A stretch of 64,000 nucleotides of DNA from Oscillospiraceae bacterium (GCA_015067025.1 SVNC01000006.1:62001-126000), one strand, 5' to 3'; counted from the stretch's first letter, positions 25,400-35,100 are shown. Program-made: numbers and translations. Notes: generated by a model not told the origin, from the sequence alone.

Positions 25400-26845
25400 T
25401 TATTCAATATTATTTTTTATAACGTCGGCGGAGAGGTCAACCGTCATTGCAGGGCGTATTCCGAAGCCCTCAACACCAACGCTGTAGTTTATTATATTAT
25501 TCTGGGTGTAACTGTTACATACAAGGTATCCCTGATAGCCCGAAGAACCGTCGTTATCTCTCAGCCACCAGTAATGGTCATCTACCCCCACGTCCTTTGA
25601 ATAGGCTTTGTATGTGCCCGATTTGTCAAGCTCTGCCGCCTTGTCGGTGGGTACTGCGCATATACTTACGTCTGCATTATATAGAAGCTCCAGTTCCTCC
25701 TTTGACAGAAGGTATACTTTGTCCTCGGTGGTTACGCTTGTATCTTCAATACCCGTAAGATTTGAAACGGGAACGATAGCTTTCTTTTCTTCATCCGTAA
25801 AGTCGTTTAAAAAGCCTGCTTCTTTATCGTAAGCGTTTTTGCCGTCTGCCATAGCCGCACTTATCGGAGGCTGATCGTTATAGGGTACGTTTTCTCTGTC
25901 AGAGTTGAGCCAGGTGCGGATGTTCGATAGATGCCACTGATTACTGCCTCTCAGCTTATGCTGATCCATCATAGAAAGCTCACTTATATCCTCGGTCCAG
26001 TAGTCCTTATTACCGATGTAGTTATACTTTCCGCTTTCGGCACAGTCGTAGGCTTTTATCGTGAGTATCTCCTGTGCTATTACGACCGCCTTACCGTCCT
26101 TTATATCAATAATTCTCCATTTTATCGGCAGATCGTTATAGGTGCCAAAGGTAAGAGTTGCACCAAGCTTTACATTTGAATCTGTCACGTTTTCTGAAGA
26201 GCTTTCGGTTTCGGATAAAGTATTGAAGCTTTCTGCTATCGTACTGCTTGTGATACTTTCTTTACTGTTTTCGATGGAAGAAACAGAAGAGGAATTACTG
26301 CCGTTGTTACCACCCATAGCAAAAACTATAAGCAGTACGACAAGAGCAATTGCACCGATAAGGATAGCACCGTAGGATATTACTGTAACGGGATTTATTT
26401 TCCTGTCCTGATGCTCAGGCTCTGTTTTTACCTGGGTTGTAACGGGTATATCCGTTTTTCTGCCATCAAGCTGATTTAAGGAATCTGTGATACTGTTAAG
26501 ATCGTCATTTGATGTGCTGTTCAGCCATTGGTGCGACATCAAAAAATATTCCATTGATTTTGTAAGCGTTACGTCCTCGATTTTATATACGATTATCGGC
26601 ATATTGAGGCTTACAGCTCGTTCGATCTCTCTTAGTACGTGGGGAGATTCGTTTGACTGATTTGAAAGTATCAGCACGAGGACGTCACTGCTGTCAATGC
26701 CATTCATAATTTCTTCAGCATAGGGAAAGCCTGTACGGATATCCCTCGGAGCATAAAAACAGCTATGACCGTTTTTCTCTATATGTTGATATATCGCCTC
26801 TGCCTTTTCTGCGTTTGCAGAGGAGTGGGAAATAAAAACCTTCAT
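25400..26845 (-). CDS. TIR domain - membrane helix - DUF6273 protein (481 aa)
   Basis: Residues 1-125 are a bacterial TIR domain: MKVFISHSS, CFYAPRDIRTG, SSDVLVLILSNQSNESPHVL and the following REIERA, where E73 or E75 sits at the position of the NADase glutamate, and HQWLN at the end. A membrane helix lies at about 155-178, then a Ser-rich linker. Residues about 225-475 are a DUF6273-type domain (LPIKWRIIDIKDGKAVVIAQ, HLSNIRTWLN, DHYWWLRDNDG, GIRPAMTVDL), probably extracellular. The topology is that of a receptor with an inward TIR. Downstream neighbour of the pilT gene on the same strand. Confidence 0.82.
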   Translation of the reverse strand: MKVFISHSSANAEKAEAIYQHIEKNGHSCFYAPRDIRTGFPYAEEIMNGIDSSDVLVLILSNQSNESPHVLREIERAVSLNMPIIVYKIEDVTLTKSMEYFLMSHQWLNSTSNDDLNSITDSLNQLDGRKTDIPVTTQVKTEPEHQDRKINPVTVISYGAILIGAIALVVLLIVFAMGGNNGSNSSSVSSIENSKESITSSTIAESFNTLSETESSSENVTDSNVKLGATLTFGTYNDLPIKWRIIDIKDGKAVVIAQEILTIKAYDCAESGKYNYIGNKDYWTEDISELSMMDQHKLRGSNQWHLSNIRTWLNSDRENVPYNDQPPISAAMADGKNAYDKEAGFLNDFTDEEKKAIVPVSNLTGIEDTSVTTEDKVYLLSKEELELLYNADVSICAVPTDKAAELDKSGTYKAYSKDVGVDDHYWWLRDNDGSSGYQGYLVCNSYTQNNIINYSVGVEGFGIRPAMTVDLSADVIKNNIE

Positions 26846-26885
26846 TTTTTACCTTCTGTCTTTATACGTGTCGTTGTCTTGGTAT

Positions 26886-26914
26886 GATAAATTGTTGTTC
26901 AAACGCGAGGCGTT
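26886..26914 (+). repeat. GATAAATTGTTGTT repeat unit with hairpin, copy 5
   Basis: The core (26886-26899) is followed by AACGC-GAG-GCGTT, almost the hairpin of copy 1, 18 kb away. It lies in the short gap between pilT and the TIR gene, ending just before the pilT stop. Confidence 0.75.
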
Positions 26915-26915
26915 C

Positions 26916-27977
26916 TTATTCTCCGACTTTTCTGAGCATTATATCAGGGTGGCTTGCATATTTCAGAAGATTGTGCTTTGAAATAATACCCTGCTTGTAC
27001 ATATTAAAGAGATATGCGTCCATAGTGATCATACCGCTGTCGCCTGAAGAAGTGATAACCGTATCTATCTGATGAGTTTTTGATTCTCTTATCATATTTC
27101 TGATAGCGTTATTGCACTTCATTATTTCAAAGGCAGGACGGAGCAGACCGTCTTCGCAAGGAATAAGCTGCTGAGAAATAATGCAGGATAAAAGCTGGGA
27201 CAGCTGAATTCTTATCTGCTGCTGCTGACTGGGAGGGAAGATGTCTATAATTCTGTCAACGGTATTTTCTGCACCAAGTGAATGTAAAGTGGAGATTACA
27301 AGGTGTCCTGTTTCAGTGGCGGTAAGAGCGGTACTGATAGTTTCATAGTCACGCATCTCACCGAGCAGGATAACGTCAGGTGACTGGCGAAGGCTGGCAC
27401 GCAGAGCAGTGATATAGTTTTCTGTATCGCTGTTTATTTCTCTTTGGCTGATAAGGGATTTTTTATTCTTGTGCAGATATTCGATAGGGTCTTCGAGAGT
27501 GATTATGTGACCGTTGCGATTTTTGTTTATCTCATCAATAATGCAGGCAAGAGTGGTTGACTTACCGCCGCCTGCAGGACCTGTTACGAGTATAAGACCC
27601 TTTGTACTGCCTGCACATTCGTTTATGATGTCAGAGGGGATGTTAAGTGTGCTGTAGTCGGGAATATCAAAGGAAACTACTCTTATTACCGCCGCTAAAG
27701 TACCACGTTGTTTATATGCGTTTATACGGAAACGGCTCAGTCCCTTTACTGATATTGAAAAGTCGTCATCCCCTGTTTCTAAATAACGTGACATATCTCT
27801 GCTGTCAAGGGTGTATATTTCCTTTACAAGAGCCTCTGCGTCCTGAGGCATCAGCTTTTCACTGTCAATGGGGTTTATAACACCGTTTTCCTTGCAGGAA
27901 ACGGGAATGCCTGATATTATGTAGATATCTGAGGCGTTATTTTTTACTGCAGTTTCTAAAATTTTGATCAGTTCCAT
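26916..27977 (-). CDS. pilT: PilT-type twitching ATPase (353 aa)
   Basis: A hexameric type IV pilus ATPase of the retraction kind. Seen in order: N-terminal PAS-like part, the Walker A sequence GPAGGGKSTTLACIID (about 140-155), ITLEDPIEY (Asp box), LRQSPDVILLGEMRD (Walker B) and TGHLVISTLHS (His box). It lacks the extra N-terminal domain of PilB. I place the start at MELIKILETAV (27977), which has AAAGGAAA upstream and keeps family length; a longer frame to 28040 would overlap the preceding gene. It could power extension instead, since no PilB is nearby. Confidence 0.88.
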   Translation of the reverse strand: MELIKILETAVKNNASDIYIISGIPVSCKENGVINPIDSEKLMPQDAEALVKEIYTLDSRDMSRYLETGDDDFSISVKGLSRFRINAYKQRGTLAAVIRVVSFDIPDYSTLNIPSDIINECAGSTKGLILVTGPAGGGKSTTLACIIDEINKNRNGHIITLEDPIEYLHKNKKSLISQREINSDTENYITALRASLRQSPDVILLGEMRDYETISTALTATETGHLVISTLHSLGAENTVDRIIDIFPPSQQQQIRIQLSQLLSCIISQQLIPCEDGLLRPAFEIMKCNNAIRNMIRESKTHQIDTVITSSGDSGMITMDAYLFNMYKQGIISKHNLLKYASHPDIMLRKVGE

Positions 27978-27990
27978 ATTTATTTTCCTT

Positions 27991-28458
27991 TCATGACAGG
28001 GGAATAGTTTCGCCGTCCCAGATGGGCAACGAATCTTCATTCACATAGCTGTTTTTGTTTATTGTTTCGTAGGAAGTTACGAAGAGCTGTCCGCCCTTAA
28101 GTACCACCGTACATAAAATACTGCCGTTTTTGTCGATGCTCTCTGTCAGGGTGAAGATATACTCTCCTCTGCCTGCTGATTTTAAGGTGAAGCCAAGCTC
28201 ACCTGCATATGCTTCTATATCGGATACAGCGTCATCGTCTGCTGCATTCTCAAGTTGTGATAGCTTTTCTGTAACTCTGACGTCTGCCGCGTAATACGCC
28301 TTATGTGCTTCGGCATTTTTTTCTGCACTTGTAAGATCCTGTCTTACCGTAAAGAAGGTGAAAAGTAAAAATACCGTTATTGCGAGTACAACGAAGACGA
28401 TAAGAAGGGTAGAAGCACCGATACCCGTAAAGCCTCTGCTTTTCTGGTTACTGCCCAT
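27991..28458 (-). CDS. Pilus-cluster membrane protein (155 aa)
   Basis: A single N-terminal membrane helix (GASTLLIVFVVLAITVFLLFTFF) followed by a helical, Ala/Glu-rich stretch (LTSAEKNAEAHKAYYAADVRV) and a beta-rich C-terminus. This layout is like type II secretion or pilus accessory proteins and like minor pilins, and the AYYAADVRVTEKLSQLE part recalls PilX/PilW-like proteins. I chose the ATG at 28458 because AAGGAGG is spaced 7 bases upstream; it overlaps the previous gene by 11 nt. It lacks a clear prepilin cleavage site. Confidence 0.65.
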   Translation of the reverse strand: MGSNQKSRGFTGIGASTLLIVFVVLAITVFLLFTFFTVRQDLTSAEKNAEAHKAYYAADVRVTEKLSQLENAADDDAVSDIEAYAGELGFTLKSAGRGEYIFTLTESIDKNGSILCTVVLKGGQLFVTSYETINKNSYVNEDSLPIWDGETIPLS

Positions 28459-28840
28459 TTCCATTCCTCCTTGCACAAGTGATAGAAAGATAGGTCCTGT
28501 CTTCGTCTGATATCTTTATATCAAGATAGCTGATACCGTTTTCTCCACTTCTTTCTGTGAGAGAAGCAATCAAGGTGCCGTTTTTAGTCTCTACCGATAT
28601 CGCTCCGTTTTCGTATACACCTATATCTGTTATATTCTCGGGAGAGCATCCGCTTTTATAGCTTTCTGCTATAAAAGCAGAGATGTGCTTTGCCTCAGTC
28701 AGATTTTCGCTGTAATGAAGCTCCTCGCCCGCAACCGATACCACCTTTAACGCAATGGCGGCACAGATGGCGAATATAGCGATAACAACGCTAAGCTCAA
28801 TAAGAAAAATTCCTGATCTGCTTTTCTGCTTTGATATCAT
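28448..28840 (-). CDS. Type IV prepilin-like protein (130 aa)
   Basis: The N-terminus KQKSRSGIFLIELSVVIAIF fits a type III signal: glycine before the cleavage point and glutamate at position 5 of the mature protein, followed by a hydrophobic helix. The rest is a small strand-rich globular domain ending in TYLSITCARRNGNGQ. I use the ATG at 28840 with GGAAAGGA upstream. A pseudopilin or minor pilin of the cluster is likely. The prepilin peptidase needed to process it is not in this window. Confidence 0.72.
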   Translation of the reverse strand: MISKQKSRSGIFLIELSVVIAIFAICAAIALKVVSVAGEELHYSENLTEAKHISAFIAESYKSGCSPENITDIGVYENGAISVETKNGTLIASLTERSGENGISYLDIKISDEDRTYLSITCARRNGNGQ

Positions 28841-28841
28841 A

Positions 28842-29345
28842 CTACACCGTCCTTTCCGCATTGCTTCTTAAAAAGTAACGCTGACTTGTAGTTTTGCCGC
28901 CGCTTGAAAGAGTGAAGCTTACCGTACCGCCTTCGATACTTATATCAAAGCTTTCACAGGGGAGCATGACCTCTCCGTTACCTGAGATAAACGGAAACTC
29001 AGTATCGGCAAAAAGCTCACACAGCATTCCGTCTTTATGATATATGTAAGTAACATATTCACTGCCGTCTATCGTTTCATAAAGACACAGAACGCTTTCG
29101 CCCTCCATTTCCTTTACGGCAATGGAGTTTTCTTTGTCAAAGGACTGCAGATTTCTTAAAACGAAGGAAACCGCAGTTCCGTTTTCAAACCTGTCATTTA
29201 TTCTTTCGGAGGAGTTTTTGTACACCTTTGCAAAGGCTAACGTAACAAGCAGTAAGCAACATATAAACAGCATAAAGACCATCATAACAAAAATGGTGTC
29301 GAGCTTGCTTTTTTTAGTTTTACGCATACCTGAACCACTGTTCAT
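28842..29345 (-). CDS. DUF4860-like pilus-cluster protein (167 aa)
   Basis: One N-terminal membrane helix (IFVMMVFMLFICCLLLVTLAF) precedes a beta-rich extracytoplasmic domain with paired strands (VLCLYETIDGSEYVTYIYHK, GTVSFTLSSGGKTTSQRYF). I recall this combination as DUF4860, a family seen in Clostridia pilus-like operons next to GspF and prepilin genes. Start: ATG with AGGAGG 7 bases upstream. A minor subunit of the filament or its base is the likely role, inferred from company. Confidence 0.68.
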   Translation of the reverse strand: MNSGSGMRKTKKSKLDTIFVMMVFMLFICCLLLVTLAFAKVYKNSSERINDRFENGTAVSFVLRNLQSFDKENSIAVKEMEGESVLCLYETIDGSEYVTYIYHKDGMLCELFADTEFPFISGNGEVMLPCESFDISIEGGTVSFTLSSGGKTTSQRYFLRSNAERTV

Positions 29346-29356
29346 AAAGCTGCCTC

Positions 29357-29680
29357 CTATTTTGGTATTACCTTTATCTCAGGCACAATGTTTGACGATA
29401 CTGCACTGTAGTGTATAATGCAGTGGTCGTTATCGGTGTAAAGATGATAGTTTTCTATCAGATAATCTATCTTATCGGGGAAAAATCCTTCGCTTGCGTA
29501 GCATTCCATAGCCGCCCGTCTTACACCGTTTTCAATAATTTCGGCGTTTTCTGCTTTTCTTGTTACCTGCACGGAGTTTATTGCTATTATAGCCACAAGA
29601 AAAATTACCGCAAAGATCACGAGTGCCGTAATCAGACTTCTTAGTGCAACAAAGGACTTGTTTTCAGTCTTTAACTTCAT
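29357..29680 (-). CDS. Pilin-like membrane protein (107 aa)
   Basis: Start chosen at MKLKTENKSFVAL (29680) behind AAGGAG; an upstream ATG has no site and would overlap pilC. The N-terminal helix (LITALVIFAVIFLVAIIAI) and the following NSVQVTRKAENAEIIENGVRRAAMECYASEG segment resemble the alpha-1 spine of pilins, with a short C-terminal part. The cleavage motif is not canonical. Probably another minor subunit of the same system. Confidence 0.65.
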   Translation of the reverse strand: MKLKTENKSFVALRSLITALVIFAVIFLVAIIAINSVQVTRKAENAEIIENGVRRAAMECYASEGFFPDKIDYLIENYHLYTDNDHCIIHYSAVSSNIVPEIKVIPK

Positions 29681-29690
29681 TGTCTGCTCC

Positions 29691-30728
29691 TTAGTTAATA
29701 ACTGCCATAATGCCAAGTAACGGGAGCATTACTGAAAGCAGGATAAAGCCTACGGTTACTGCCATTATGATTATCATTGTCGGTTCAAAGCGTGAAACTG
29801 TGGTTTCAATTACGTTTTCCACCTTAGCTTCAGTTTTTTCTGCAACGCTCTTCATAACCTTGTCAAGAGTACCTGTTGAAAAACCGATGTTTATCATTTT
29901 TGCGTAAAGGGGAGGAAACAGCTTTGTCTTGACTATCGCCTCAGAAAAGGGGGTACCCTCAGCCATTTCCTTGCGGCATTTTGCAATACGCTGACGGATG
30001 CTCTGATTTTCTATAAACTTTTCGCTCATTTCCATTGCAGAATCTATATCCATACCGCTGGATAAGGTCATAGAAAGTGAGCTTGCAAATCTTGCACAAT
30101 ATAAAGCCTTTGCGATCTTTGTATGTGACACAAAGGAAAGTACAGCTTTCTTTATCGGGGGTACAAGGCTGTAAAGCAGTATGCCTATTATTATCAGTAA
30201 AACGACAGTCGCCAGTATGTAGACCGCATAGTTGCTGATCGCTCTGCCTATGTTTATAATAACCGCTGCCGAGTCTGACATTGTAAGTCCCATCTGTGCA
30301 AATACCTCCGAGAAGATAGGAAGAACGTAAACCGCCATCAGTATTACGATTGCAAAAACCGTTACAAGCAGTACTGAGGGGTAGATTATTGCACTCTTTA
30401 TCGATGAGGATATTTCGTCAAGCTGGTTGTAATACTCCGACATAGATTCTAAAACGGTATCTAATTTACCTGTTTTTTCACCCACTGATATCATTTCAAG
30501 AAAATATGTAGGAAATGCCTTTGTAGCTTCAAAAGCCGTGTATACCGAGCCGCCGTTTTCGATGTTTTCAAGCATTTCTGTAAGTATTCTTTTCTTAAGT
30601 TTATCGGTTTCATCCTCGCAGATGATAAAGATACCGTCGGTAATAGGGATACCTGCTTTTATAATAGCCGCCAGCTCAGAGCAGATAATAGATATACTCT
30701 GATTTGATAATTGCTTTTTGCCTTTCAT
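29691..30728 (-). CDS. pilC: Type IV pilus/type II secretion inner-membrane platform protein (345 aa)
   Basis: It is the PilC/GspF integral membrane protein that couples the cytoplasmic ATPase to the pilin assembly site. The two tandem T2SSF repeats are visible: residues 9-130 (ISIICSELAAIIKAGIPITDG, then VGEKTGKLDTVLESMSEYY) and 205-340 (ARFASSLSMTLSSGMDIDSA, then IGFSTGTLDKVMKSVAEKTE). Three membrane helices lie near 112-135, 160-190 and 315-342. Start with AAAGGGAAG. It is central in the minus-strand pilus cluster. Confidence 0.9.
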   Translation of the reverse strand: MKGKKQLSNQSISIICSELAAIIKAGIPITDGIFIICEDETDKLKKRILTEMLENIENGGSVYTAFEATKAFPTYFLEMISVGEKTGKLDTVLESMSEYYNQLDEISSSIKSAIIYPSVLLVTVFAIVILMAVYVLPIFSEVFAQMGLTMSDSAAVIINIGRAISNYAVYILATVVLLIIIGILLYSLVPPIKKAVLSFVSHTKIAKALYCARFASSLSMTLSSGMDIDSAMEMSEKFIENQSIRQRIAKCRKEMAEGTPFSEAIVKTKLFPPLYAKMINIGFSTGTLDKVMKSVAEKTEAKVENVIETTVSRFEPTMIIIMAVTVGFILLSVMLPLLGIMAVIN

Positions 30729-30745
30729 ATTTATCTTCCCTTTCG

Positions 30746-31984
30746 TTAATAGTAATAAACGTCGCGATAATTTGAATTGTTGCTGATATAATTTATAAGC
30801 TCACGATAATCTGCTTCATTCTTTGCACTTGCCGCAAAGGTGGGATCCATTCTGTTCCACTTATTTCCGTTAAAGCTGATTATTCCGTCTATCCAGCCAC
30901 TGCCCTTTACGTATACGCTTATCCAGGCGTGATAGATATCACCTGCATAGCCAACGACCACCTTTGTGGGTAGCCTCTGACTGCGTAGCATTGCAGTCAT
31001 GAGCGATGCATAGTCAAAACATATTCCGCTTTTGCTTTTCAGCGTTCTGTCAGGGTAGGGCGTGTAGCCGTTAGCAGCGTTTTCTGCTGTGGAAACGTAA
31101 TCAATATTTTCTGTCACGTATTCGTAAATTGCTTCTATTTTCTGTAGCTCGTTCATTCCTGCCGTAAGTGTTGATGCAAGCTTTATACATTCAGAATTCT
31201 TATCGTACATACAGTACTGGGTAGGAGTAAGGAATACAGAAAATTCATCGCTTATATTAACGTAAAATTCTTCTTTAAGCACTGTTGAGCCTTTGTTTGC
31301 TGAGGTCTGCTTAAGCACGATGACCTTATAATTTCCGCTGCCCTCTGTAAGTGGAATGACCTCATAGCTTCCGTCATTTGCAAGGGAGAAGGTGTATCTT
31401 ACCGATATATCAACTGCGTCAACCAGCACCTTGAAGTTGCCGTCCATCGCTTCTTTTAGCTTTACCATTACGTAACCCTCGTGAGCGTTCGAGGCATCTA
31501 TCAGTGCATAATCATTCTGATATACCGTTTTACCGCTCGCAACAGTCTCTTTTACATAGGGAGGATCGGGATTAGCCGACACAGGCGGAGTAGACTGAGG
31601 CTTTTCGGACTCTGTAGTCGTGGTTTCCGGTAAAGAGGTCTCGGTATCGGGTGGCGGAGTGGTTACAGAAGGCGTCGTTTCAGGCGGCGGGGTTTCGGTA
31701 ACCGACGTATCGGGGGTGCCTACACTTTCCGGTGTACTTGTTTCAGTGCTTCCCGACGTTTCCGATTCACTTACCGGCGGGGGTGTACCCTGCGGCGTTG
31801 AGTCTGAGGAAGTGTCGGTAGGCTTAGTTTCAGGCGGTACTGAAGTCAGAGCAGACGATGACGACTGGGTTGACTGCATCATAGAAGAGGTTGGGTCTGT
31901 ACCGTTACATCCACTCAGTAAAATCGCAATAATAACGGATGTCGCCGTTATAAGCGAAAGTATTCTGTTTTTACTTTTTTTCAA
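30746..31984 (-). CDS. Lipoprotein with transglutaminase-like domain (412 aa, TTG start)
   Basis: TTG start behind GGAGGT. The signal peptide ends at a lipobox ILLSG-C26. Residues 30-140 are a Thr/Ser/Pro/Glu-rich spacer. The C-terminal half is a papain-like transglutaminase domain with Cys in KSKSGICFDYASLMTAML, His in GDIYHAWISVY and Asp in NRMDPTF. Bacterial members usually act as proteases or structural cross-linkers outside the cell. Its position at the head of the pilus operon, 17 bases before pilC, suggests a role in handling or anchoring the surface structure. Substrate unknown. Confidence 0.85.
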   Translation of the reverse strand: MKKSKNRILSLITATSVIIAILLSGCNGTDPTSSMMQSTQSSSSALTSVPPETKPTDTSSDSTPQGTPPPVSESETSGSTETSTPESVGTPDTSVTETPPPETTPSVTTPPPDTETSLPETTTTESEKPQSTPPVSANPDPPYVKETVASGKTVYQNDYALIDASNAHEGYVMVKLKEAMDGNFKVLVDAVDISVRYTFSLANDGSYEVIPLTEGSGNYKVIVLKQTSANKGSTVLKEEFYVNISDEFSVFLTPTQYCMYDKNSECIKLASTLTAGMNELQKIEAIYEYVTENIDYVSTAENAANGYTPYPDRTLKSKSGICFDYASLMTAMLRSQRLPTKVVVGYAGDIYHAWISVYVKGSGWIDGIISFNGNKWNRMDPTFAASAKNEADYRELINYISNNSNYRDVYYY

Positions 31985-32026
31985 TACGGCGACCTCCTTT
32001 GCTTAATTTCAGGTATATATATTTAA

Positions 32027-32055
32027 AGTATACCACATTTTGCTTTCTTTGTCTA
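32027..32055 (-). promoter_or_regulatory. Promoter of the transglutaminase-pilus operon
   Basis: Minus strand TAGACA (32055-32050), 17 bases, TATACT (32032-32027). It is divergent from the promoter at 32131. Confidence 0.72.
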
Positions 32056-32065
32056 TATTTTTTGG

Positions 32066-32118
32066 GTAACCGAAAGGTTACAAAAGGGTTAAAATTTTAT
32101 TACAAAACGGTTACAATT
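32066..32118. promoter_or_regulatory. GGTTAC repeats between divergent promoters, possible operator
   Basis: The short hairpin GTAACC-GAAA-GGTTAC (32066-32081) is followed by related units GGTTACAAAA (32076), GGGTTAAAAT (32086) and GGTTACAATT (32109), spaced by about 10 and 23 bases. Such phased repeats between two divergent promoters suggest a regulator-binding region. Confidence 0.4.
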
Positions 32119-32130
32119 TGCCTTTTGGTA

Positions 32131-32159
32131 TTGATTTACAGAAAAAACAATGGTATATT
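32131..32159 (+). promoter_or_regulatory. Promoter of the WG-repeat gene
   Basis: TTGATT (32131-32136), 17 bases, TATATT (32154-32159), 36 bases before the start codon. Confidence 0.75.
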
Positions 32160-32194
32160 ATACGTAACAATACTGAAAGATAAGGAGAAAAGCT

Positions 32195-35100
32195 ATGAGC
32201 AAGACCTGTCCATCCTGCAACAGAGAAGTTGAAAATGAAATAGTTTTCTGCAATTTCTGTGGTGCCTTTGCAGGTAATGAGCCTGTAAAGGCTGATGATA
32301 CAAAAGTAGTTACTAAAAAGAATATAATAATTGCCGTGTCGGTACTAATAGTACTTTCAGCTATAATGCTATTTGTATTCGTATTTGATATATTCGGACT
32401 TAAAAAAGCAGGTGGGGCAGAGCATATCGGCAAAGGCAGACCGCTTTTTTCAATGGGGCTTACTCCTGTATCTGTACAGGGAAAATGGGGCTACGCCGAT
32501 AAAGAGGGCAATATGGTAATAGAGCCGTCTTTCGAAAATGCCTTTCCCTTTGCTGATGAGGTAAACGGACTCGCCCTTGTAGCAACTATCCTTAAAGATG
32601 ATCTCCTCGTACCTGAAGACGGGAGCGACGTAATAAGATACGGTTTTATTGACGAAAAAGGTGAATATAAAATATCACCCTCATTTTTAGATGCCGAATC
32701 CTTTTTAAAGTCAGGCTATGCAAAGGTAAGAGGTAACAACTATGTAAATACTTCGGGAAATACCGCCTTTGACAATAAATACACCTTTGTTTCGGATTTC
32801 ACAGACAGCGGTTATTCCTATGCGGTATTTGATACGAAATCCGACGGCTTTGAAGAGGGAGAAACTATACCTATAAGCACCACAAAGGCATATCACTATC
32901 TTAACGAATATTACATAATCGGCAGAGATCTAAAAGAAAAGTTTTCTTTCTCTGATCTTAATAATGAGGGTATAGCTGACGTATACGATGATTATTTCGT
33001 ATACTTCAGATATAAAGACAACAGTGACGATGAACTTATTTCACCGAGAGAGTTTGCTCTTGCAAGCTATGATGACGGAAAACCTGTCACCGAGTTTTAT
33101 GACAGGATTTATAAAAGCAATGATTTTTACATCCTCTGCACCTTCGATGAAGAAAGCTGTCTTTATAAAGCGAAGATCTATAATAAAGAGCTGAACAGAT
33201 TTAACGGCGATTATTACGTTGACAGTAGCTTTAAAGCCTATGACAGCGGCTTTGTGCTTTATAAAAAATCAGGCACGAGATACGTAAAGGTGCTTTTAAA
33301 TGATAGCTTTAAGGAAGTATGTGAAGAAGATGCTTATACAAGAATAATTTCAGGCTTTGATAAAAGCAGTATTGCCTGCGTTAAGGAAAAGGACGGATAT
33401 GCAGGCTATAACGCAGAGGGTAAGGTGTTTACCTGTCAGTATCCTTTTGGTAAAATGAACTGCGGGCTTGCTCCCTTTTTAGCCGATGACGGCAGAATAG
33501 GATATATAAATATAAACGGCGAAATTGTACTGAGTGCTGAATATATAGCAGTATCAGAATTTTCCGCAGACGGTTATGCAACGGTATTCAAGAATGGCTA
33601 TTATAAAATTATAGATAACACAGGAAAAGTAATTATAGACGGACTTGACTATCCTATTAACCTCGTTTACGGGAATAACCTTGACCTAAAATGGTACGGA
33701 AATAAGAGTTTTGGCGATAATATAAAGCTTATGTTTGACGACGGAGTATTTTCCGTATCTGCTGAGGGTAGTGCCAAAGCTGTCGGAAATGAAAATATAT
33801 TCGGCTATGAGTATAATCAGCGTCTTTACAGTAAAGAAGGCAAGCCGTTAAGTGATGAAAACGCCCTTATATCCCGCTATGACAGTGAAAAGCTTGGTGG
33901 TGCTTTAGTTGCACAGACAGCAGGCGAGGGACAAAATACGTATTATGAGTATAAGCTTGTGGATAAATACGGTTCGATAAGAGTGACTGATCGTTATTAT
34001 TCTCCTTGTATTCCCGATGAAAACGGAATTATCTGCCTCAAGGAATATACAGATATAAGCGGCAATGCCATAGTTTATTCTTTAGTCAAGAACAAAGGCT
34101 ATACCCATGCTAATGCTATGTTCTATGCTGAAGCGGATGACGGATATTATCTCAGTATCGGTCTTGGCCACGTAGCTAACGTATACAGCAAGGATATGCG
34201 ACAGGTTGCGGTATTTCCCTGCAATACAAATGCGGATATCGAAAACGGTACGGTGCTTTTCTATCGTGACGTAAACTACAGCTTTGACTGGATACCCGTT
34301 GACGTTATTGCCCCTGCAAGAAGCTATTATATTTACGATTATTACAACGGCAGAAGAGTATTAAGACTTGACGACTCAAAGTCAGGTATGTCCGACCTTA
34401 CAGTCACTTTTACCGAAAACGGCTTTATATTCTGTGATTACGTTGCCGGTGTAAGTCCGGACAAGGTATTAAGTTCTGATGGCAAGAAGATAGCTGAGGG
34501 GTATGACGTGGTAAGCGGCACTTATCCCGACATTCTGCTCCTTAAAAATCAGTTCGATGGAAAATATTATTTTATCGACCGATTTGGGAACATAAGCGAA
34601 AAATACGAATTTGCCACCGACTTCAGCTCAGACGGATACGCAACGGTAAAAAAATCAGACGGAAGATATTACTGTATAGACAGCTATTATAATGAGATCT
34701 TCAGCTCTGATAATCAGTTTATGGGCTTTAATAACGGGCTTGCCCCCTTCTATGATGAAAAATCAGGCTATATCGGTTATATGGATATAAACGGCAAAAC
34801 CGCAATAGAGCCGAAATTCCACGCTGTATCTGATTTTTCCTATGACGGCTATGCCGTAGCAAAGGATGACTACGGTGCCGCCTTTATAATTAATAAAAAG
34901 GGCGAGACTGTAATCGGTACAGACGGCTTTCAGGGTATAGAATATGCCCGTCACATTAATGATAACGAGCTTAATACGTATTCAAGATACAGCTTCCAAA
35001 ACGGCTATAAGTATTATCTGTCACTTGACCCTGAAGAGGAAAAGGAAAAGCTCTTCCGCTACGGGCTTGCTCTTATCGGTGGACACGACAGGTATAGCGG

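Noticed and set aside
25400-31984. Classical defence island around the TIR gene
   Set aside because: Neighbours are pilus-like genes; no nuclease, cyclase, SIR2 or restriction gene is adjacent, so a defence role stays a hypothesis.
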